Shown here one piece after another: positions 38,651-46,891 of a stretch of DNA of 64,000 nucleotides. Numbering within the stretch: position 1 is the stretch's first letter; each line of letters begins with the position of its first letter. Both the position numbers and the translations under genes were made by a program. The notes below the pieces were generated by a model. That model was not told where the DNA came from. It saw only the letters and a list, made by a program, of their open reading frames with translations, and ran no database searches. Source of the stretch: Antarcticimicrobium sediminis (GTDB lineage: Bacteria; Pseudomonadota; Alphaproteobacteria; Rhodobacterales; Rhodobacteraceae); contig NZ_SMFP01000011.1 of NCBI RefSeq assembly GCF_004348975.1, forward strand, positions 114,530-178,529, written 5' to 3'.

Positions 38651-38690
38651 TGCTGCTGCTTCTTGTTGCAAATACTCTCGCCGAAGGCGC
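38651..38690 (-). promoter_or_regulatory. Hairpin + GAGTATTTG motif, copy B
   Basis: Minus-strand reading: stem CGCC / GGCG (3-base loop) then AGAGTATTTGCAACAAGAAG, followed by CAG repeats. It lies between the response-regulator stop (38700) and the phosphoglycerate-mutase-like gene, about 100 bp from that start. See copies at 27833 and 43579. Confidence 0.65.
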
Positions 38691-38699
38691 AGCACAGCG

Positions 38700-39401
38700 T
38701 CAGCTCCAGCTCACATCGCCCAGAAAGATATAACCGGCGCCATAGATCGTCTTGATCAGGCGTGGGTTCTTGGGATCTTCGCGCAGTTTGGTGCGCAGGC
38801 GCGAGATGCGCACATCCATCGCCCGGTCAAAGCTTTCGCCCGCCGCGCCGCCCAGCCCGTCCTGCATCTGGGCCCGGCTGATCAGCCGCTTGGGGCTGTC
38901 CAGAAACAGCCGCAAAACCTCGCCCTCGGCATGGGAAAACGGGGTTTCCGTGCCGCTCTCGTCCTCCAGCACATAGCGATCGAAATGGGCGATCCAGCCG
39001 TTGAACCGCGCGGTCTGTCCCGATTGCGGCGCGCTGCGGCTGCTGCGCAGGCGGGCGCGGATCCGGGCGACCACCTCGGCCGGGTCGAATGGCTTGGTGA
39101 TATAATCATCCGCGCCCAGCTCCAGCCCGGTCACCCGGTCCTGAACCTGGGCGCGGCCGGAAATGATGATTACCGTCGCCCCGCGTTCCAGCGCCAGCCG
39201 GTGCACCAGCGTCAGCCCGTCGGTATCGGGCAGCGACAGATCAACCAGACAGACATCCGGCACCACCCGTTTCAGCGCCGCCTCGAATTCGCGCGCGCGG
39301 GAAAAGCTCTGGGTGCGAAACCCCGCCTCTTCCAGCGCCTCGGTCAGGATGGCGCGGATTTCCGGCTCGTCGTCCAGAATGCTGACCAGCGGCGCGTTCA
39401 T
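38700..39401 (-). CDS. OmpR/PhoB-family response regulator
   Basis: 233 aa. Receiver domain with acidic pocket ILDDEP, phospho-acceptor Asp54 in CLVDLSLPDTDG, and Lys in DDYITKPFDP; winged-helix DNA-binding domain ending DVRISRLRTKLREDPKNPRLIKTIYGAGYIF. The ATG 39401 overlaps the stop of the upstream histidine kinase by 4 bp, so the pair is coupled. It is likely the output of that kinase. Confidence 0.95.
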   Translation of the reverse strand: MNAPLVSILDDEPEIRAILTEALEEAGFRTQSFSRAREFEAALKRVVPDVCLVDLSLPDTDGLTLVHRLALERGATVIIISGRAQVQDRVTGLELGADDYITKPFDPAEVVARIRARLRSSRSAPQSGQTARFNGWIAHFDRYVLEDESGTETPFSHAEGEVLRLFLDSPKRLISRAQMQDGLGGAAGESFDRAMDVRISRLRTKLREDPKNPRLIKTIYGAGYIFLGDVSWS

Positions 39402-41299
39402 GCGATGGACTCCAATCGGGTCAGCGCGGCAAGCTGGCGCGGGGTGAAGGGTTTGCGCAGCACCGGCGCGCGGGCCAGCGCGGCGCGGTGCAGCGGGTCA
39501 GAGGGCGGTAGCGAGGTCATCAGGATGCAGGGCAGCCCGCTGCCCTCGGTGCGGTCCAGCAGGTCCAGCCCGGTCGCGCTCCCCTGCAAGCGGATGTCCG
39601 ACAGCACCAGCCGGATATCCTCAAGATCGGCCAACAGCGCGCAGGCCTCATCGACCGAGGCCGCCTCGATCACCGTATGGCCCAGCGTCACCAGCATGTC
39701 GCGCACCGCTTCGCGCAGATCGTCGCTGTCCTCGACCAGCAAGGCCAGCCCCCCGGCAACCGTCGGCGCCGCACGATAGGGCAGGCGCATTGTGACGCTG
39801 GCCCCGCTGGGCGTATTGGCCAACCGCAGATCGCCACCGCCCAGCTTGACCATGTCATAGACCATCGGCAGGCCAAGCCCCGAGCCTTCGCCGCCCTTGG
39901 TGGTGAAAAACGGGTTCAGCGCCCGCTCCAGCGCCTCGGGCGAGAATCCCGGGCCGGTGTCGCTGACCACGACTTCGATCCAGATCTGGCCGACGGCATG
40001 GGCGCTGACGGTGATCTGCCCGCTGGCGCCGCAGGCGTCGCGCGCGTTCAGAACCAGATTCAGCAGCGCGTCCTGAAACATGCCCGGATCCATCATCACC
40101 GGCCCGTCTGGGGTATGATCGAGTAGGCTCAACCCCACGCCGCGCGGCAGGCTGGGGGTGGCGAGGATCGTCAGATCCTCCAGCAGCGCGTGCAGATCCG
40201 TCGCCTGCAGTCTGAGCCGCCGCTTTCCGGTCATGTCGGCGATCCGGCTCAACAGCCGCCCACCGCGCCGTGCCGTGGCCTGGGTTGCGGCGACCAACTC
40301 TTGCGCCTCGGGGGGCAGATCGGTCTTGGCCAGCTTGCCCTGCATGCCCAGAATGATGGTGAGAAGATTTGAGAAATCATGCGCCAGTCCGCTGGTCATC
40401 TGCGCCGCCAGCGCCCGGCGTCGGGTCTGTTGCAACGCGCTACGGGCCTGGGTTTCCTGCGTCACATCCATCGACATCAGATACACCCCGCCCTCGCCGT
40501 CGGGGGTCATGGCAACGCGGATGCGGCGTGAATCGCGGTCTTCGGTGAATTCGAACACCGGGCTGCGCCCGCCATAGGCGGCGGTCAGATGCGGCGCCAC
40601 CTTGGCAAAGCTGCTGGCCCCAAGCGCCTCTGGCATAGGCATGCCGACAATATCCGACGGAGACCCCGGCAGCACCGTGCTGAGCCGCCGGTTGGAATAG
40701 GTATAGCAACCGTTGCTGTCCACATGCGCAATATGGGCCGGCATCATCTCGGTGGTCAGCCGGGTGCGGGCCTCCATCGCGGTCAGTTGCCGTTTGGTCT
40801 CTTCCAGCGCGGTGATGGTCGCCGCCAGTTCACGGTTGGTCGCCGAGAGCTCCTCCGCATGGGTCAGCAGCTGATCCGACAGCGCCTCTGATCTGGTGCG
40901 CAGCAGGGCTTCCGAGCGTTTGGCGCGGCTGATGTCGGTATAGACCGTCACCCATCCCCCCTGCGGCAAGGGCGAACCCTCGACCGAGATCATGCGGCCG
41001 TTGGCGCGGGGGCGTTCCATGTAATGCGGCTCAAAAGCGCGGGCCTGTTCGACCTTTTGTGCAATAAAGGCCTCGATATCAGTCACATCGCCATATTCGC
41101 CGGTCTCGACAAGATAGCGGATGGTGTCGTCGAACCGCGCGCCCGGCGTCACCAGCCAGTCCGGCAGATCGAACATTTCCTGAAATCGGCTGTTGGAGAC
41201 CGCCAGCCGCAGCTCGCGGTCATAGATCGTCAACGCCTGTGCGATCAGGTTCAGCCCCGCGTTGGTCATCGCCCGGATCTGCTGGTCGGTTTCGCTCAC
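39398..41299 (-). CDS. Hybrid PAS sensor histidine kinase
   Basis: 633 aa, no membrane helix, so cytoplasmic. Order: PAS_7-like domain (1-130, DRELRLAVSNSRFQEMFDLPDWLVTPGARF), coiled coil, a second PAS (about 190-290), HisKA-type phospho-acceptor in GLAHDFSNLLTIILG, HATPase (NLVLNARDA, DTGPGF, GSGLGLPMV) and a C-terminal receiver with Asp in LSDIRLQG and Lys in LRKPFTP. It overlaps the downstream regulator. It is divergent from the acyl-CoA ligase/ABC operon across 245 bp, suggesting it controls that operon. Confidence 0.93.
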   Translation of the reverse strand: MSETDQQIRAMTNAGLNLIAQALTIYDRELRLAVSNSRFQEMFDLPDWLVTPGARFDDTIRYLVETGEYGDVTDIEAFIAQKVEQARAFEPHYMERPRANGRMISVEGSPLPQGGWVTVYTDISRAKRSEALLRTRSEALSDQLLTHAEELSATNRELAATITALEETKRQLTAMEARTRLTTEMMPAHIAHVDSNGCYTYSNRRLSTVLPGSPSDIVGMPMPEALGASSFAKVAPHLTAAYGGRSPVFEFTEDRDSRRIRVAMTPDGEGGVYLMSMDVTQETQARSALQQTRRRALAAQMTSGLAHDFSNLLTIILGMQGKLAKTDLPPEAQELVAATQATARRGGRLLSRIADMTGKRRLRLQATDLHALLEDLTILATPSLPRGVGLSLLDHTPDGPVMMDPGMFQDALLNLVLNARDACGASGQITVSAHAVGQIWIEVVVSDTGPGFSPEALERALNPFFTTKGGEGSGLGLPMVYDMVKLGGGDLRLANTPSGASVTMRLPYRAAPTVAGGLALLVEDSDDLREAVRDMLVTLGHTVIEAASVDEACALLADLEDIRLVLSDIRLQGSATGLDLLDRTEGSGLPCILMTSLPPSDPLHRAALARAPVLRKPFTPRQLAALTRLESIA

Positions 41300-41407
41300 G
41301 CTGCTCTCCTTGCTCCCCGTTTATGGCTATCACCGCCGGCGCGTGGCGCAAAGGGGGCGATGCGGCGGGAGGGGGCCACTTGGATTACGCCCGCCCCGTC
41401 ATTTCCG

Positions 41408-41432
41408 AACCTTTGTAACAATTCGTAAGGTT
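41408..41432 (+). promoter_or_regulatory. Inverted repeat, possible operator
   Basis: AACCTT at 41408-41413 and AAGGTT at 41427-41432 flank a 13-base centre (TGTAACAATTCGT). It lies about 20 bp upstream of the -35 of the ligase operon and within the gap divergent from the kinase gene. It would suit an activator site; the protein is not known. Confidence 0.5.
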
Positions 41433-41453
41433 TGAGAAAACATCAGGAAAAAG

Positions 41454-41482
41454 TTGACGTCATGATTGGGCCTTGTCCTAAT
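41454..41482 (+). promoter_or_regulatory. Sigma-70-like promoter of the acyl-CoA ligase/ABC operon
   Basis: -35 TTGACG at 41454-41459, 17-base spacer, -10 CCTAAT at 41477-41482 (5/6 and 4/6 to consensus). The ligase start is about 60 bp further on. It is the best promoter in the 245-bp intergenic region; the transcription start has not been measured. Confidence 0.5.
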
Positions 41483-41544
41483 CGGGGCAAGACCGTGGGA
41501 GACGGTCGCGCCGGCGCCAGCGCCGGACAGGGAGGAGAACTAAA

Positions 41545-43518
41545 TTGGCTCAGACGCAGTCTGGCGCCGAAGGGCTTTTGTCCCTTCCGGCGCTGCTTCA
41601 TCGCAATGCGACCACTTTCGCGACGGCACCGGCCTATCGCGAAAAGGAATTCGGGATCTGGCAAAGCTGGAACTGGGCCGAGACCGAGCAGGAAATCGAG
41701 GCGCTGGCGCTGGGGCTGATCAATCTGGGCGTCAACGAGGGCGACTTCATCGCCATCATTGGCCACAACCGCCCCTATCTGTATTGGGCGATGGTCGCCG
41801 CCCAGTCGGTTGGCGCGATCCCGGTGCCGCTGTATCAGGACGCGGTGGCCGAAGAGATGGCCTATGTGCTGGGCCATTGCGGCGCGCGGTTCGTCATCGT
41901 CAGCGATCAGGAACAGGTCGACAAGGTCGTTGAGGTGCAGGACCAGCTGCATCAGTTCGAGCATCTGATCTATCTCGATCCGCGCGGCCTGCGCAAATAC
42001 GATCATTCTCATCTGCACGAATACAGACATGTGCAGGAGCAGGGCCGCGCCGCCCATGACGAGTTCATCGCAGACCTGAAGGCCCGGCGCGCAAAGCTGA
42101 CCTACGACAGTACCTGCGTGATGCTCTATACCTCGGGCACCACCGGCAAGCCCAAGGGCGTCGTGCTGTCCAACCGCAACGTGATCGAAAGCGCCAAGAA
42201 CTCGGTCGAATTCGATCATCTGGGCCGCAATGAGGATATCCTGTCCTATCTGCCGATGGCTTGGGTTGGCGATTTCATCTTTTCCGTGGGCCAGGCCTAT
42301 TGGTGTGGCTTCTGCGTGAACTGTCCCGAAAGCGCCGAAACCATGATGACCGATCTGCGCGAGATCGGGCCGACCTATTTCTTCGCCCCGCCGCGGGTGT
42401 TCGAAACCCAGCTCACCAATGTGATGATCCGCATGGAAGATGCCGGGCGGCTGAAGCAGGCGATGTTCAACCACTTCATGGCGCACGCCCGCAAGGTCGG
42501 CCCCCGCATTCTGGACGGCAAGCCGGTGAACGCCTGGGACCGGTTGAAATATGCAATCGGCGATATGCTGGTCTATGGGCCGCTCAAGGATACGCTGGGC
42601 TTTTCGCGCATCCGCGTCGGCTATACCGCGGGCGAGGCGATCGGGCCGGAGATCTTTGATTTCTACCGCTCGCTCGGCATCAACCTCAAACAGCTTTATG
42701 GTCAGACCGAGGCGACGGTGTTCATCACCGTTCAGCCCGACGGCGAGGTGCGCGCCGATACCGTTGGCGTGCCCGCCCCGGATGTGGAGATCAAGATCGC
42801 CGAAAATGGCGAGATCTTCTACCGCTCGCCCGGCACCTTTGTGGAATACTACAAGAACCCCGAAAGCACCGCCTCGACCAAGGATCCCGAAGGTTGGGTT
42901 GCCACCGGAGATGCCGGCTTCATCGAGGAAAGCAGCGGCCACCTGCGCATCATCGACCGGGCCAAGGACGTCGGCACGATGGCGGGCGGCGCGATGTTCG
43001 CGCCCAAATATGTCGAGAACAAGCTCAAGTTCTATCCCGATATTCTGGAGGCGGTGCTGTTCGGTAATGGCCGTGACCACTGCGTCGCCTTCATCAATAT
43101 CGACCTGACCGCCGTCGGGAACTGGGCCGAGCGCAACAACATCGCCTATGCCTCCTATCTGGAGCTTGCTGGCCATCCCATGGTGCTGACCGCGATCCAG
43201 CAGCATGTGGAAGAGGTCAACCGCTCGGTGGCGCAGGACACGATGCTGTCGGGCTGTCAGGTGCATCGCTTTGTCGTGCTGCACAAGGAGCTCGACGCCG
43301 ATGATGGCGAGATGACCCGTACCCGCAAGGTGCGCCGCGCCATCGTCGAACAGAAATACGCCGACATCATCGCCGCGCTGTATGACGGCTCTGCCTCGGT
43401 CTCGACCCGCACCGAGGTCACCTATGAGGACGGCCGCAAGGGCCATATCAGCGCCACGCTGAAGATAGGTGACGCCGCCGTGCAGCCGGTCGCGCCGCAT
43501 AAGGTGGCGGCGGAATGA
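41545..43518 (+). CDS. AMP-binding long-chain acyl-CoA synthetase-type ligase
   Basis: 657 aa ANL-superfamily enzyme that adenylates a carboxylate and forms a CoA thioester. The P-loop MLYTSGTTGKPKG, LKQLYGQTEATVF and GWVATGDAGF (ATP/adenylate contacts) are present; the hinge region RAKDVG follows. Start TTG 41545, with GGAGGAG 8 bases upstream, gives MAQTQSG. It is first of an operon with a complete Liv-type ABC transporter, so it probably activates the imported acid; the substrate is not readable. Sequence length fits fatty-acid or aromatic acid ligases. Confidence 0.9.
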   Translation: MAQTQSGAEGLLSLPALLHRNATTFATAPAYREKEFGIWQSWNWAETEQEIEALALGLINLGVNEGDFIAIIGHNRPYLYWAMVAAQSVGAIPVPLYQDAVAEEMAYVLGHCGARFVIVSDQEQVDKVVEVQDQLHQFEHLIYLDPRGLRKYDHSHLHEYRHVQEQGRAAHDEFIADLKARRAKLTYDSTCVMLYTSGTTGKPKGVVLSNRNVIESAKNSVEFDHLGRNEDILSYLPMAWVGDFIFSVGQAYWCGFCVNCPESAETMMTDLREIGPTYFFAPPRVFETQLTNVMIRMEDAGRLKQAMFNHFMAHARKVGPRILDGKPVNAWDRLKYAIGDMLVYGPLKDTLGFSRIRVGYTAGEAIGPEIFDFYRSLGINLKQLYGQTEATVFITVQPDGEVRADTVGVPAPDVEIKIAENGEIFYRSPGTFVEYYKNPESTASTKDPEGWVATGDAGFIEESSGHLRIIDRAKDVGTMAGGAMFAPKYVENKLKFYPDILEAVLFGNGRDHCVAFINIDLTAVGNWAERNNIAYASYLELAGHPMVLTAIQQHVEEVNRSVAQDTMLSGCQVHRFVVLHKELDADDGEMTRTRKVRRAIVEQKYADIIAALYDGSASVSTRTEVTYEDGRKGHISATLKIGDAAVQPVAPHKVAAE

Positions 43519-43578
43519 CCGGCATGGGGCAGGGGGCCACCTTCGATGGGGCCACGATTTATGGGGCCATGGTCGGGA

Positions 43579-43613
43579 CCGCCTCCGGCGGGAGTATTTG
43601 GACAAAGAAGAAG
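43579..43613 (+). promoter_or_regulatory. Hairpin + GAGTATTTG motif, copy C
   Basis: Stem CCGCC / GGCGG (3-base loop) then GAGTATTTGGACAAAGAAGAAG, ending in the AAGGA that serves as ribosome-binding site of livG. It lies in the 105-bp gap between the acyl-CoA ligase and livG. It could act as a weak terminator/attenuator or a processing site within the operon. Confidence 0.65.
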
Positions 43614-43623
43614 GATGGACCGC

Positions 43624-44442
43624 ATGCTTGATCAGGCCGGGGGGTACACCACCGTGGATGGCCGCAAGATCGGCGGCGTGGTGATGGAGATGAAGAACAT
43701 CACCCTGCGTTTCGGCGGCGTGGTGGCGATCAAGGACATTTCCTTTGACATCCGCGAGGGCGAAATCCGCGCCATCATCGGCCCCAACGGGGCCGGGAAA
43801 TCGTCGATGCTGAACGTGATTTCAGGGTTTTACGTGCCCTCCGAGGGCGAGGTCTGGTTCCACGGCGAGAAACGGCCGCCGATGCGCCCCTTCGAGGTGG
43901 CGCGTCAGGGCATCGCGCGGACCTTTCAGAATATCGCGCTGTTCGAGGGGATGAGCGTGCTCGACAACGTGATGACCGGGCGGCTCACCCATATGAAGAC
44001 CGGGCTTTTTTCCCAAGCCTTGTGGAAAGGCCCGGCCGAGAAGGAAGAGACCGAGAACCGCGAAGTGGCGGAAAAGATCATCGACTTTCTCGAAATCCAG
44101 CATATCCGAAAGACGCCGGTGTCGCGGCTGCCCTACGGGCTGAAAAAGCGGGTCGAACTGGCCCGTGCGCTTGCCGCCCAGCCCAAGTTGCTGCTGCTTG
44201 ACGAGCCGATGGCGGGGATGAATGTCGAAGAGAAAGAGGACATGTCCCGCTTTATCCTCGATGTGAACGACGAATTCGGCACCACCATCGCGCTGATCGA
44301 GCACGACATGGGCGTGGTGATGGATCTGTCCGACCGTGTGGTGGTGATGGATTATGGCAAGAAGATCGGCGACGGCCCGCCTGACGAGGTGCGCAACAAT
44401 CAGGACGTCATCGACGCCTATCTGGGGGTGGCCCATGACTGA
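43624..44442 (+). CDS. livG: Branched-chain amino acid-type ABC transporter ATP-binding protein (LivG-like)
   Basis: 272 aa. Walker A GPNGAGKSS, signature loop LPYGLKKRVELARAL (the LivG form of LSGGQ), Walker B LLLLDEPMAGMN and the His switch ALIEHDMGVV. ATG 43624 is preferred over 43615 because AAGGA then sits 8 bases upstream. It pairs with LivF (48284) around the two permeases. Confidence 0.92.
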   Translation: MLDQAGGYTTVDGRKIGGVVMEMKNITLRFGGVVAIKDISFDIREGEIRAIIGPNGAGKSSMLNVISGFYVPSEGEVWFHGEKRPPMRPFEVARQGIARTFQNIALFEGMSVLDNVMTGRLTHMKTGLFSQALWKGPAEKEETENREVAEKIIDFLEIQHIRKTPVSRLPYGLKKRVELARALAAQPKLLLLDEPMAGMNVEEKEDMSRFILDVNDEFGTTIALIEHDMGVVMDLSDRVVVMDYGKKIGDGPPDEVRNNQDVIDAYLGVAHD

Positions 44443-44489
44443 CCGGAGCAACGCCCGCACCGTGCGACCCGAACAACAGGGAGGCCGTT

Positions 44490-45476
44490 ATGCCTGATCA
44501 ACTGCTTTACGCCATGGAAGTCACGCTCAACGGTCTGATGGCCGGGGTGCTGTATGCGCTGGTCGCGCTGGGCTTCGTGCTGATTTACAAGGCTTCCGGC
44601 ATCTTCAACTATGCGCAGGGCGTCATGGCGCTTTTTGCGGCGATGACGCTGGTGGGGATCACCGAGGGGCAGGTGCCGTTCTCGCATCTGATCAACGCGA
44701 TCTTTGGCACCGAGATCCATAATTTCGGCTGGCAGCTGCCGGGGCTGGTGGCGATCCTGCTGACCATGGTGGTGATGGTGGGGCTGGCGTGGTGCGTGCA
44801 GCAATTCGTCATGCGCCATCTGGTCGGGCAGGCACCGATCATCCTGTTCATGGCCACGATCGGGCTGGCCTATTTTCTCGAAGGGGTCTCGGACCTGATG
44901 TGGGGCTCGGAGATCCGCAAGCTTGATATCGGTTTGCCGCAGGGGATCAACGAAACCCTCGACCGGGTCACCTATGACCTGTTCGGCTATGGGTTCTTCA
45001 TCGACAATCTCGATGTCGTTGCCAGCGTCATCGCGGCGCTGCTGGTGATCGCGCTGGTCGCCTTCAGCCAGTACACCAAGCAGGGGCGCGCGATGCGGGC
45101 CGTTGCCGACGATCACCAGGCGGCGCTGTCGGTGGGCATCTCGCTTAACTTCATCTGGGTCATGGTGTGGTCGGTGGCGGGCTTTGTCGCGCTGGTCGCG
45201 GGCATCATGTGGGGCACCAAATCGGGGGTGCAGTTCTCGCTGTCCCTGATCGCGCTCAAGGCGCTGCCGGTTCTGATGCTGGGGGGCTTTACCTCGATCC
45301 CCGGTGCCATCGTAGGCGGGTTGATCATCGGAGTGGGTGAAAAGCTGTTCGACTTCATGATCGGCCCGATGGTGGGCGGCGCCACCGAGAACTGGTTCGC
45401 CTATGTGCTGGCGCTGGTCTTCCTCGTGTTCCGGCCGCAGGGCCTGTTCGGCGAGAAAATCATCGAGAGGGTGTGA
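44490..45476 (+). CDS. livH: Branched-chain amino acid-type ABC transporter permease (LivH-like)
   Basis: 328 aa, eight or so membrane helices. The LivH signature ALVALGFVLIYKASGIFNYAQGVMALF and the conserved EAA-like loop GRAMRAVADDHQAALSVGI are present. Start ATG 44490, with GGGAGG upstream. It forms the transmembrane half with LivM. The substrate is set by the binding protein. Confidence 0.93.
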   Translation: MPDQLLYAMEVTLNGLMAGVLYALVALGFVLIYKASGIFNYAQGVMALFAAMTLVGITEGQVPFSHLINAIFGTEIHNFGWQLPGLVAILLTMVVMVGLAWCVQQFVMRHLVGQAPIILFMATIGLAYFLEGVSDLMWGSEIRKLDIGLPQGINETLDRVTYDLFGYGFFIDNLDVVASVIAALLVIALVAFSQYTKQGRAMRAVADDHQAALSVGISLNFIWVMVWSVAGFVALVAGIMWGTKSGVQFSLSLIALKALPVLMLGGFTSIPGAIVGGLIIGVGEKLFDFMIGPMVGGATENWFAYVLALVFLVFRPQGLFGEKIIERV

Positions 45477-45478
45477 GC

Positions 45479-45733
45479 ATGAAGCAGCTGATTGCCATCC
45501 TCAACGTGATCGCCTGGTCGGGCTTCTGGGCCTTTGGCTATATCGCCCTCACCTCTGACGATCTGTCAGAGCGCCAGTTGGTGATTGCCGCGATTCTGGC
45601 CTTTGTCGGCTTCCTGATCGGGGTGCTGGCCTATCTCAAGCTCAGCCGTGCCTCGGAAGACAGTGGCTTCGAGCCACGTAAACAACTCGACGCGGACACC
45701 CGCGAACGGGCGCAATCGCAGGGGAGAATCTGA
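45479..45733 (+). CDS. Small two-helix membrane protein inside the liv-type operon
   Basis: 84 aa: helix 1 (LNVIAWSGFWAFGYIAL), helix 2 (LVIAAILAFVGFLIGVLAYL), then a charged cytoplasmic tail (SEDSGFEPRKQLDADTRERAQ). It starts 3 bp after livH and ends 2 bp before the livM start, so it is part of the transporter operon. GTG 45473, overlapping the livH stop, is an alternative start. Such a subunit is not standard in Liv systems. A stabilising or regulatory subunit is an inference. Confidence 0.82.
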   Translation: MKQLIAILNVIAWSGFWAFGYIALTSDDLSERQLVIAAILAFVGFLIGVLAYLKLSRASEDSGFEPRKQLDADTRERAQSQGRI

Positions 45734-45734
45734 C

Positions 45735-46811
45735 GTGTTTTACCGTGAAGCGGGCGATTTCAAGACATCGTACCAGCAGGACAGCCAGACCTTTCCGATC
45801 CGGTTCGATCGCTATCGTTACTATGTCGTTCTGGCGGTGGCCTTCGGGGTGGTGCCGTTCCTGATCAATGATTACTGGGCCAACGCCATTCTGGTGCCCT
45901 TTCTGATCTATGCCATCGCGGCGATCGGGCTGAACATCCTGACCGGCTATTGCGGACAGGTCTCGCTTGGCACCGGCGGGTTCATGGCGGTGGGGGCCTA
46001 TGCCTGCTACAAGCTGATGACCGCCTTTCCCGAGGTCAGCATGTTCATCCATGTGATCCTGGCCGGCGGCATCACTGCGGCGGTCGGCGTGCTGTTCGGC
46101 CTGCCATCCCTCCGGATCAAGGGGTTCTACCTTGCTGTGGCGACGCTGGCGGCGCAGTTCTTTCTGGTTTGGCTGCTCAACCGGGTGCCGTGGTTCTACA
46201 ACTACTCCGCCTCGGGCCAGATCTCGGCCCCCGAGCGCGAGGTGTTCGGCATCATGATCACCGGTGCCAATGCGCCATCCTGGGCGGTCTACCTGTTCTG
46301 CCTGATCTTCCTGTCCCTGGCCGGTATCCTTGCCCGCAACCTGACGCGCGGCACGATGGGGCGCAGATGGATGGCGATCCGCGATATGGACATCGCCGCC
46401 GAGATCATCGGGGTGAACCCGCTGACCGCGAAACTCACGGCCTTTGCCGTCAGCTCGTTCTTTGTCGGCATCTCTGGCGCGCTGTTCTTCTCGGTCTATC
46501 TCGGCGCGGTCGAGGTTGGCGAAGCCTTCGGCATCCAGAAATCGTTCCTGGTGCTGTTCATGGTCATCATCGGCGGGCTGGGTTCGATCTTTGGCGCCTT
46601 TGCCGGCGCGGCCTTTCTGGTGGTGCTGCCGGTGGCGCTGAAGCTGGTCGGCGTCGACGTGCTGGGCTGGGCCACGGATATCGTGGCGCATCTGCAGCTG
46701 GTTATCGTCGGCGGGCTGATCATTACATTTCTGGTCTTGGAACCGCATGGGCTGGCACAGCTCTGGCGGGTCGCCAAGGAGAAGCTGAGACTCTGGCCTT
46801 TCCCGTATTGA
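45735..46811 (+). CDS. livM: Branched-chain amino acid-type ABC transporter permease (LivM-like)
   Basis: 358 aa, about eight membrane helices. LivM features: YAIAAIGLNILTGYCGQVSLGTGGFMAVGAY and the conserved loop RGTMGRRWMAIRDMDIAAEIIGVN. Start GTG 45735 with GGAG 8 bases upstream; an ATG further upstream in frame overlaps the small membrane gene. It completes the LivH/LivM pair. Confidence 0.92.
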   Translation: MFYREAGDFKTSYQQDSQTFPIRFDRYRYYVVLAVAFGVVPFLINDYWANAILVPFLIYAIAAIGLNILTGYCGQVSLGTGGFMAVGAYACYKLMTAFPEVSMFIHVILAGGITAAVGVLFGLPSLRIKGFYLAVATLAAQFFLVWLLNRVPWFYNYSASGQISAPEREVFGIMITGANAPSWAVYLFCLIFLSLAGILARNLTRGTMGRRWMAIRDMDIAAEIIGVNPLTAKLTAFAVSSFFVGISGALFFSVYLGAVEVGEAFGIQKSFLVLFMVIIGGLGSIFGAFAGAAFLVVLPVALKLVGVDVLGWATDIVAHLQLVIVGGLIITFLVLEPHGLAQLWRVAKEKLRLWPFPY

Positions 46812-46891
46812 ATGGGGGGGAGGCTGCACCTGTCCGGTGGGTGCGACATATCAGAGATACATCGGAAACAACCAATGGGAGGAGGAACCCG

